Source: Paludibacteraceae bacterium
Lineage (GTDB): Bacteria; Bacteroidota; Bacteroidia; Bacteroidales; Paludibacteraceae
Length of the DNA: 5,785 bases
Direction: 5' to 3'
NCBI GenBank assembly: GCA_017960065.1
Contig: JAGCZK010000213.1
Coordinates: 1-5,785 of the forward strand
The notes under the pieces were generated by a model, which worked only from the letters and a program-made list of their open reading frames with translations, made no database searches and was not told the DNA's origin. The position numbers and the translations under genes were made by a program. Shown piece by piece: positions 1 through 5,785 of the stretch (positions are counted from its first letter, which is position 1; every line of letters starts with the position of its first letter).

Positions 1-954
1 CCGTTTCATAAGCGACATGAGCAGCATGTTGTGGTCAACGGCCAGGTTGGTCTCCTCAAAAATCGGCGCCAGCTCGAATTGGTTGGGAGCCGCCTCGTTG
101 TGACGGGTTTTAACCGGAATACCCAATTCCAGCGCCTGGATCTCCAGGTCACGCATAAAGGCGGCCACACGGTCGGGTATGCTGCCGAAATAGTGGTCGT
201 CCATCTGCTGGTTCTTGGCCGAATCGTGGCCCATCAGGGTACGCCCGGTCAGCAGCAGGTCCGGACGGGCCGCATACAAGCCCTCGTCCACCAGAAAATA
301 CTCCTGCTCCCAGCCCAGGTTGCTGCGCACCTTTTTGACCGAAGGGTCGAAATACCGGCACACATCCACGGCAGCCACATCCACCGCATGCAAGGCACGC
401 AGCAACGGCGACTTGTAGTCGAGCGCCTCACCGCTGTAGCTGCTGAAAACCGACGTAATGCAGAGCGTGTCGTCGATAATGAACACCGGCGAAGTCGGGT
501 CCCAGGCCGAATAACCACGGGCCTCAAAGGTCGAACGGATACCGCCCGAAGGGAACGACGAAGCGTCGGGTTCCTGCTGTACGAGCAGCTTGCCGCTGAA
601 TTCCTCCAGCATACCGCCCTTGCCATCGTGCTCAATGAAAGAGTCATGCTTTTCGGCCGTTCCTTCGGTCAGCGGCTGGAACCAGTGCGTATAGTGGGTC
701 ACTCCCTGCTCCACTGCCCAGCGGCGCATGCCGTCGGCCACCTTGTCGGCCACCTGACGGTCAAAGGGAGCACCATTGTCCATCACATCGATCATCTTCT
801 CGTACACGTCCTTCGCAAGGTACTTGTACATCTTCTCGCGGTTGAAGACTTTCTTGCCGAAATACTCCGCCGGACGTTCGGCGGGAAGGGTTACTTCGAG
901 CGGCTTTTTCTTAAACGCCTCTCCTACTTTCTGAAATCTTAATTCGTTTGCCAT
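1..954 (-). CDS. glnN: Type III glutamine synthetase (GSIII), N-terminal 318 residues, 3' end beyond left edge
   Basis: Cytoplasmic enzyme that condenses glutamate and ammonia to glutamine with ATP. I translated this frame by hand: it starts at the ATG at 952-954 and stays open for 318 codons to the left edge with no stop. GSIII proteins are usually about 700-730 residues, so a little under half is present. GSIII hallmarks seen are HYTHWFQPLTEGTAEKHDSF (residues 87-106), GWEQEYFLVD (214-223, with the probable metal-binding glutamates E216 and E218), GRTLMGHDSAKNQQ (237-250) and TRHNEAAPNQFELAP (283-297). These differ from GSI/GSII (GlnA) sequences. The start is well fixed: the first upstream in-frame stop is the gltD TAG itself, and no other ATG lies between. 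It lies 30 bp after gltD, so it is probably cotranscribed with the glutamate synthase genes. No frameshift or missing key motif is visible in the part present. The C-terminal half cannot be assessed. Confidence 0.95.
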   Translation of the reverse strand, partial: MANELRFQKVGEAFKKKPLEVTLPAERPAEYFGKKVFNREKMYKYLAKDVYEKMIDVMDNGAPFDRQVADKVADGMRRWAVEQGVTHYTHWFQPLTEGTAEKHDSFIEHDGKGGMLEEFSGKLLVQQEPDASSFPSGGIRSTFEARGYSAWDPTSPVFIIDDTLCITSVFSSYSGEALDYKSPLLRALHAVDVAAVDVCRYFDPSVKKVRSNLGWEQEYFLVDEGLYAARPDLLLTGRTLMGHDSAKNQQMDDHYFGSIPDRVAAFMRDLEIQALELGIPVKTRHNEAAPNQFELAPIFEETNLAVDHNMLLMSLMKR

Positions 955-984
955 AGTGGTAAGTATTAAGGGATTACACAATTT
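955..984 (-). other. AT-rich gltD-glnN spacer / glnN leader without Shine-Dalgarno
   Basis: These 30 bases separate the gltD stop from the glnN start. About 9 of 30 are G or C, far below the flanking genes, and no AGGAG-like sequence lies within reach of the ATG. An AT-rich, unstructured leader without a Shine-Dalgarno site is the common initiation context in Bacteroidota, so this is probably just the glnN translation start region. I see no hairpin followed by a T tract, so no terminator, and no convincing Bacteroidota promoter. Confidence 0.5.
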
Positions 985-2331
985 CTATTTTTTCAAAAAG
1001 GCCTGCACACGGGCAGCCGCCTGCCGGCCGGAGGCCATGGCGCGCACCACCAGCGTGGCTCCGTTGGCGGCGTCGCCGCATACAAACACGTTGGCCGGAT
1101 ACTGCGGATGCTCGGGCTTGAGGAATCCCATGGCCAGCAAAACCAGCTCCGCCTTGATGACCTCCGGTTCACCTTTGGGCACCATGAGCGGACGCCCGCC
1201 CTCGGGATTGGGTTCCCAGTCGATTTCCTGCACTTTAACGCCGGTCAACCGGCCGTCTTTGCCCAGGAACTCCAGTGTATTCATGTTCCAACGGCGGGTA
1301 CAACCCTCTTCATGGCTCGAACTGGTCTTGAGCGTGCGCGGATAGTTGGGCCAGGGGTTCTGCGGATCTTCGGGGCCTTCCACCGGCCGGGGCATGATTT
1401 CGATCTGTGTCACACCCAGGCACCCCTGTCGGTGCGCCGTACCGATGCAGTCGCTGCCCGTATCGCCGCCGCCAATGACCAGCACATCCTTGCCGGCCGC
1501 CGTAATGCGCTCGTCCTTACCGAACTCGCGGCCGGCCAGCACGCGGTTCTGCTGTGCCAGCAGCTCAAGGGCGAAATGCACTCCTTTAAGCTCACGTCCC
1601 GGAACGGGAAGGTCACGCGCCGTCGGGGTGCCCGTGGCAACAACCACAGCATCGTATTGGTTGGCAAAAGCCTCATCGCAAACGACCTCCTCACCATAGC
1701 GGAAGGTAATGCCTTCCGCTTCGAGGAAACGCAGGCGACGGTCAATCACCGCCTTGTTGAGTTTGAAGTTGGGGATGCCGTAGCGCAGTAGGCCGCCGGC
1801 GTTTTCATTCTTTTCGAACACCGTCACCTCACAGCCCTGCAGGTTGAGGTCGTTGGCCGCCGCCAGACCGGCCGGACCGGCCCCGATGACCGCCACCCGC
1901 CTGCCGTTGCGCTTGATGGAGCGCACCGTGATATACCCTTCGCGGAAAGCGGCTTCGGTAATGGCCGCCTCATCCTCGCGGTTGGTGGTCGGTTCGTGAT
2001 TGAAACGGTTGAGCACGCAGGCCTTCTCGCACAAGGCCGGACATATCCTTCCGGTAAATTCCGGGAACGGATTGGTGTCACTCAGCAGGCGGTAGGCCAG
2101 TTCCCACTGGCCGCGGAAGAGCGCATCGTTCCATTCAGGCGCTTTGTTGCCCAACGGGCAGGCCCAATGGCAGAACGGCACGCCGCAGTCCATGCAGCGC
2201 GATGCCTGTGCGCGGCGTTCACGGGTGTTGAGGGTTTGCTCCACCTCGCCGAAATCGTGGATTCGGTCGTGTACCGGACGATACCCGGCTTCTTGGCGGC
2301 ATATTTCCAGAAAAGCTTTAGGATTTCCCAT
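985..2331 (-). CDS. gltD: Glutamate synthase small (beta) subunit, NAD(P)H-dependent
   Basis: The 448-residue electron-input subunit of glutamate synthase. It oxidises NAD(P)H at an FAD and passes electrons through iron-sulfur clusters to GltB; it acts in the cytoplasm. The N-terminal cluster domain has C46, C49, C54 and C58 (CMDCGVPFCHWAC) followed by C97, C101 and C105 (CPALCEKAC), the family pattern for two 4Fe-4S clusters. The FAD fold has GAGPAG (150-155), the nucleotide fold has VIGGGDTGSD (285-294), and the C-terminal flavin motif is VFVCGDAANGATLVVRAMASG (415-435). A strong Shine-Dalgarno site 8 bases upstream fixes the start. It follows gltB by 20 bp, the usual subunit pairing. Relatives include NfnB- and PreT-type flavoproteins, but the gltB neighbour makes GltD the best reading. 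It is somewhat short (family about 470-490) because the stretch between MGF (401-403) and the final GD motif (419-420) is contracted. NADPH versus NADH preference cannot be read from sequence alone. Confidence 0.96.
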   Translation of the reverse strand: MGNPKAFLEICRQEAGYRPVHDRIHDFGEVEQTLNTRERRAQASRCMDCGVPFCHWACPLGNKAPEWNDALFRGQWELAYRLLSDTNPFPEFTGRICPALCEKACVLNRFNHEPTTNREDEAAITEAAFREGYITVRSIKRNGRRVAVIGAGPAGLAAANDLNLQGCEVTVFEKNENAGGLLRYGIPNFKLNKAVIDRRLRFLEAEGITFRYGEEVVCDEAFANQYDAVVVATGTPTARDLPVPGRELKGVHFALELLAQQNRVLAGREFGKDERITAAGKDVLVIGGGDTGSDCIGTAHRQGCLGVTQIEIMPRPVEGPEDPQNPWPNYPRTLKTSSSHEEGCTRRWNMNTLEFLGKDGRLTGVKVQEIDWEPNPEGGRPLMVPKGEPEVIKAELVLLAMGFLKPEHPQYPANVFVCGDAANGATLVVRAMASGRQAAARVQAFLKK

Positions 2332-2337
2332 GGCTGT

Positions 2338-2347
2338 ATCTCCTTCT
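2338..2347 (-). promoter_or_regulatory. Strong Shine-Dalgarno site of gltD
   Basis: On the minus strand the gltB-gltD spacer contains AGAAGGAGAT, with the AGGAG core at 2340-2344 ending 8 bases before the gltD ATG. Match and spacing are close to ideal. It lies wholly within the 20-bp spacer, just after the gltB stop, so it could support efficient re-initiation by ribosomes finishing gltB. It decides the gltD start. Such a strong site is notable because Bacteroidota genes mostly lack one. Confidence 0.8.
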
Positions 2348-2351
2348 AAGT

Positions 2352-5300
2352 TTAAAATTCACGTTGCATATCGGTCATTTTCTCGCGCAGACGGGCCATC
2401 TGCTCCTCTTGAAGCACCCGTTTGTACTCAATGGGCACCACTTGGACAAATTCGGTCACATAGTGCTGCCAGTCGTCGAGCATCCGGCCGGCCAAAGCCG
2501 AACCCGTGTGCAGGTAATGCTGGCGGATCAGTTCGAGCAGTTCCTTGCGCGATACGGAATCCTCCACCAGGTTGATCTCCACCATATCCATGTTGCAGAA
2601 ATAGTCGAAATGCTGCTTGGGATCCCATACATAGGCCAGTCCGCCGGACATACCGGCGGCGAAGTTGCGCCCCGTTTCGCCGAGTACCACCACGCGGCCG
2701 CCGGTCATGTATTCACAACAGTGGTCGCCGGCGCCCTCAATGACAGCAACGGCACCCGAGTTGCGAACGCCGAAGCGTTCGCCCACCCGACCGTTGACAT
2801 ACACCTCGCCCGAAGTGGCACCGTACAAACCGGTGTTGCCGGCAATGATGTTGTCCTCAGCCTTGAAACCGCTGCGGGCGGGCGGCAGAATGGCGATACG
2901 GCCGCCGGAGAGCCCTTTGCCGAAGTAGTCGTTGGTCTCTCCCTCGAGCGTCAGGCTGACACCATGGCTGAGGAAAGCGCCGAACGACTGGCCGGCCGAG
3001 CCCTTGAACTTGACCCGGATGGTGTTGTCGGGCATCCCCTGCAACCCGTAGCGCAGCGCGATTTCGCCTGAGAGCATGGTACCCACGGCACGGTCGGTAT
3101 TGCGGATGGCATAGTCGAGACTGACCTCCTCCTGCGTTTCGAGCGCCTTTTGCGCCGCACGGATCATCTGCTGGTCGAGCACCTCGTCCTGCATACCCAG
3201 CGGCACAGCCGGTTTGCGCACGTCGCCCGTAAAGTGCAGCACGCCGGACTCCCGGTGGAGCAGACGCCCGAAATCCAACGGCGACGGCGACGTTTCAATC
3301 AGGTCGGTGCGGCCTACGATTTCATCGAGTGAACGGCACCCCATGGCCGCCAGATACTCGCGCACCTCGCGTGCGATAAAGCGGAAGTAGTTGACCAGGT
3401 AGGTGTAACGCCCGATGAAGTGCTTGCGCAGTTCGGGGTTCTGGGTGGCCACACCCATGGGGCAAGTGTTCAGGTTGCACTTGCGCATCATCACGCAGCC
3501 CAGCACAATGAGCACCGCAGTACCGAAGCCGAACTCCTCGGCACCCAACATAGCCATCAGCACCACGTCGCGGCCGGTTTTGAGCTGGCCGTCGACCTGC
3601 AGGCGCACTCCGGCGCGCAGACCGTTTTTCACCAGCGTCTGCTGGGTTTCGCTCAGGCCGATTTCCGGCGAAATGCCGGCAAAGCGCATACTCGAGGCCG
3701 GACTGGCGCCCGTACCGCCCTCGGCGCCGCTGATCACAATCAGGTCGGCCTTGGCCTTGGCCACACCGGCAGCGATGGTTCCCACACCGCTCTCCGCCAC
3801 CAGCTTGACCGAAACGGCCGCCCGCGGATTTACGTTCTTGAGGTCGAAAATAAGTTGGGCCAGATCTTCAATGCTGTAAATGTCGTGGTGAGGCGGTGGC
3901 GAAATGAGCGAGATACCGGCCAGGCTGTGACGGGTCTTGGCAATCACCTCGTTGACCTTGAATCCGGGCAGTTGTCCGCCCTCACCGGGCTTGGCACCCT
4001 GGGCCACCTTGATTTGGATTTCTTCGGCATTGACCAGGTATTCGGTGGTCACGCCGAAACGGCCCGAAGCCACTTGCTTGGTCTTGCTGTTGAGGCTGAT
4101 GCCGTCTTGTTCGGTATGGAAGCGTTCGGCATCCTCGCCGCCCTCGCCGGTGTTGCTGCGGGCACCCAATTTGTTCATGGCCAAGCAGATGGCCTCGTGG
4201 GCCTCCTTGCTCAGCGCACCGAACGACATGGCCCCGGCCACGAAATGTTTCACGATCTTTTCTTCGGACTCCACCTCGTTGATGTCGATGGGGTTCTGCT
4301 TGAAACCCATGAAGTCGCGGATAAAGACGGGGGCGTCCTTTTCATCAACCAACCGGCTGAACTGTTTGAACTTCTGATAGTCGCCGGTGCGAGTAGCCAG
4401 TTGCAGCGACGCAATCACCTCAGGATTCCAAGCATGTTTGATACCGTCTTTGCGCCAATGGAACTGTCCCAGATTGGGCAGGAAGCCGGGATCACGGCGG
4501 TCGGCGTCGAACGCCTGTGCATGCATGGCCAGCGCGTCACGGGCGATTTTCTCCAGCCCGATGCCGCCCACGGTGCTGACCGCCGTACCGAAGTAGCTGC
4601 GCAGCAGGTCCTCACTGAGGCCGATGCTCTCGAATATCTTGGCACCACGGTAGCTGCGGATGGTGGAAATGCCCATTTTGGCCATAATCTTGAACAAGCC
4701 CTTCTTGACCGCTGTAATGTAGTTGCTTTCGGCAGTGGCGTAGTCTTCCTGAATCTGGCGGCGTTTGACCAGATCATCGAGCACGGCGTAGGTCAGATAA
4801 GGGCAGAGGGCGCTGGCGCCGTAACCCAACAGCAATGCGGCATGCATGGTTTCGCGGATTTCGCCGCTCTCCACAATCAGAGCGGTCTGCACCCGCTTGC
4901 CCACGGAAATCAGGTAGTGATGCACCGCCGATACGGCCAGCAGCGACGGAATGGCGGCATGGCCGGCATCCACCCCGCGGTCGCTCAGAATGATGTAGTT
5001 ATAACCCTCATCGACCGATTTTTCCGCCTGACGGCAAAGTTCGTCCAGAGCCGGTTGCAAACCTTTTTCGCCCTTCGACACCTCAAAGAGCATGGGCAGT
5101 TTGATGGTGTTGAATCCTTTGTAACGGATGTTGCAGAGAATATCGAGCTGCGTATTGCTCAGGATGGGATGCGGCAGCCGCACCATCTTGCAGTTGGTTT
5201 CGTCGGGATTGAGGATGCCGCTCCCCACCCGGCCAATGTATTCGGTCAGGCTCATGACCAGTTCCTCGCGGATGCTGTCGATGGGTGGGTTGGTCACCTG

Positions 5301-5785
5301 GGCGAACTGCTGGCGGAAGTAGTTGAAGAAGCTCTGGGGCTTGTCGGAAAGCACCGCCAGCGGGGTGTCGTTGCCCATGGAGGCGGTGGGTTCGATGCCG
5401 TTGACCGCCATGGGGGCGATGGTGCCGTCCACATCCTCGGCGCCGAAGCCGAAGAGGATCTCCTTTTGCAGCAGGTTGTCGACCGTATGCTCGATGTGCC
5501 GGCCGCTCTTGAGTTTCTCGAGCTGGATGCGGTTGGTGTCGAGCCATTGACGGTAGGGATGTTCGCCGGCCAGGCGGCTCTTGATTTCACCATCGTAGTA
5601 AATTTTCCCCTCCTGCGTATCAATAAGCAGGATCTTACCCGGTTGCAGACGGCCTTTCTCGGCCACCTCGGCCGGATCGATATCGGCCACACCCACCTCA
5701 CTGGCCACAATCATGGTCTGGTTCTTGAGCAGCGTGTAACGGGCGGGGCGCAGACCGTTGCGGTCGAGCATACCGCCGGCAAAAC
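2352..5785 (-). CDS. gltB: Glutamate synthase large (alpha) subunit, 5' end beyond right edge
   Basis: Catalytic subunit of glutamate synthase: it hydrolyses glutamine, channels the ammonia to 2-oxoglutarate and reduces the product to glutamate on FMN. The frame runs in from the right edge (1143 whole codons present); family length is near 1500, so about 350 N-terminal residues, including the nucleophilic cysteine of the glutaminase domain, are outside. The ATG at 5769-5771 is internal, not the start: it lies in the conserved LDRNGLRPARY segment, and the frame stays open before it. Leftward come the end of the amidotransferase domain, the central domain (roughly 5470-4450), the FMN domain and a C-terminal GXGXG beta-helix (roughly 3130-2550). 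FMN-domain marks are TGEGGED (4131-4151), KPGEGGQLPG (3963-3992), SGAEGGTGAS (3702-3731) and the 3Fe-4S cysteines, spaced C-x5-C-x4-C at 3462-3497. The C-terminus ends in a charged helical tail (RVLQEEQMARLREKM). No frameshift is seen. Ferredoxin-dependent GltS is an alternative family member, but the adjacent gltD argues for the NAD(P)H type. Confidence 0.97.
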   Translation of the reverse strand, partial: FAGGMLDRNGLRPARYTLLKNQTMIVASEVGVADIDPAEVAEKGRLQPGKILLIDTQEGKIYYDGEIKSRLAGEHPYRQWLDTNRIQLEKLKSGRHIEHTVDNLLQKEILFGFGAEDVDGTIAPMAVNGIEPTASMGNDTPLAVLSDKPQSFFNYFRQQFAQVTNPPIDSIREELVMSLTEYIGRVGSGILNPDETNCKMVRLPHPILSNTQLDILCNIRYKGFNTIKLPMLFEVSKGEKGLQPALDELCRQAEKSVDEGYNYIILSDRGVDAGHAAIPSLLAVSAVHHYLISVGKRVQTALIVESGEIRETMHAALLLGYGASALCPYLTYAVLDDLVKRRQIQEDYATAESNYITAVKKGLFKIMAKMGISTIRSYRGAKIFESIGLSEDLLRSYFGTAVSTVGGIGLEKIARDALAMHAQAFDADRRDPGFLPNLGQFHWRKDGIKHAWNPEVIASLQLATRTGDYQKFKQFSRLVDEKDAPVFIRDFMGFKQNPIDINEVESEEKIVKHFVAGAMSFGALSKEAHEAICLAMNKLGARSNTGEGGEDAERFHTEQDGISLNSKTKQVASGRFGVTTEYLVNAEEIQIKVAQGAKPGEGGQLPGFKVNEVIAKTRHSLAGISLISPPPHHDIYSIEDLAQLIFDLKNVNPRAAVSVKLVAESGVGTIAAGVAKAKADLIVISGAEGGTGASPASSMRFAGISPEIGLSETQQTLVKNGLRAGVRLQVDGQLKTGRDVVLMAMLGAEEFGFGTAVLIVLGCVMMRKCNLNTCPMGVATQNPELRKHFIGRYTYLVNYFRFIAREVREYLAAMGCRSLDEIVGRTDLIETSPSPLDFGRLLHRESGVLHFTGDVRKPAVPLGMQDEVLDQQMIRAAQKALETQEEVSLDYAIRNTDRAVGTMLSGEIALRYGLQGMPDNTIRVKFKGSAGQSFGAFLSHGVSLTLEGETNDYFGKGLSGGRIAILPPARSGFKAEDNIIAGNTGLYGATSGEVYVNGRVGERFGVRNSGAVAVIEGAGDHCCEYMTGGRVVVLGETGRNFAAGMSGGLAYVWDPKQHFDYFCNMDMVEINLVEDSVSRKELLELIRQHYLHTGSALAGRMLDDWQHYVTEFVQVVPIEYKRVLQEEQMARLREKMTDMQREF

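Larger units (their letters stand above)
1..5785 (-). other. Probable gltB-gltD-glnN operon (GS-GOGAT cycle), both ends open
   Basis: Three same-strand genes with 20-bp and 30-bp spacers and no visible terminator encode both enzymes of the GS-GOGAT cycle. Cotranscription is inferred from spacing and shared pathway, not shown. The promoter and any nitrogen-responsive control would lie upstream of gltB, outside the window. Further genes could follow glnN beyond the left edge. Confidence 0.75.

Noticed and set aside
31..942. Open frame of 303 codons on the plus strand, almost coextensive with glnN
   Set aside because: It is exactly antisense to a clear GSIII coding region. Its translation is rich in R, H, V and L without any recognisable domain, as expected from the mirror of GC-biased codons.
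959..977. Small inverted repeat GTAA...TTAC in the gltD-glnN spacer as a terminator or operator
   Set aside because: The stem is only 4 bp and AT-rich, the loop is 11 bases and no T tract follows. It is within chance expectation.
955..1000. Possible Bacteroidota-type promoter (TTTG around -33, TAnnTTTG around -7) before glnN
   Set aside because: A TTTTTG is present on the minus strand at the gltD end, but the downstream TAGAAATTG is a poor match to TAnnTTTG and the spacer leaves almost no room for a leader.
1108..1791. Open frame of 227 codons on the plus strand within gltD
   Set aside because: Antisense to the FAD/NAD(P)H domains of GltD, with no motif or start signal of its own.
2364..3071. 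Open frame of 235 codons on the plus strand within gltB
   Set aside because: Antisense to the well-conserved GXGXG domain of GltB. Its protein shows no family motif and the frame is explained by codon bias.
5769..5771. ATG as a possible gltB start, giving an 1139-residue protein
   Set aside because: The frame continues open to the right edge, and the codons before it (F-A-G-G) run into the conserved LDRNGLRP segment, which lies about 350 residues into full-length GltB. The gene is cut by the window, not short.

Overview
This window holds part of a nitrogen-assimilation gene cluster, all on the minus strand. In transcription order (right to left) it reads gltB (glutamate synthase large subunit, 5' end cut off by the right edge), gltD (glutamate synthase small subunit, complete) and glnN (type III glutamine synthetase, 3' end cut off by the left edge). 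Spacers are only 20 bp (gltB-gltD) and 30 bp (gltD-glnN), so one transcript is likely. No stretch over 300 bp lacks a gene, and I saw no RNA gene, mobile element, CRISPR array, integration site or terminator.

The source is most likely a member of the Bacteroidota, probably a GC-rich Bacteroidales lineage (Alistipes-like is a guess). The reasons are the type III glutamine synthetase, which is typical of that phylum though not exclusive to it, the overall look of all three proteins, and an AT-rich glnN leader without a Shine-Dalgarno sequence. GC content is roughly in the high 50s percent, judged from a few hand-counted lines. The strong codon bias explains the long but spurious open frames on the opposite strand.

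The three products form one cycle. GlnN uses ATP to join ammonia to glutamate, making glutamine. The GltB-GltD complex then moves the glutamine amide nitrogen onto 2-oxoglutarate, giving two glutamates. Electrons come from NAD(P)H through GltD FAD and iron-sulfur clusters to the 3Fe-4S cluster and FMN of GltB. Putting both halves of the GS-GOGAT cycle in one unit would couple their expression.

I found no undescribed system here: this is core metabolism. The points worth a second look are small. GltD has a shortened loop near its C-terminus, and gltD has a near-ideal Shine-Dalgarno site while glnN has none. The gltB-gltD-glnN order itself also merits a neighbourhood comparison.
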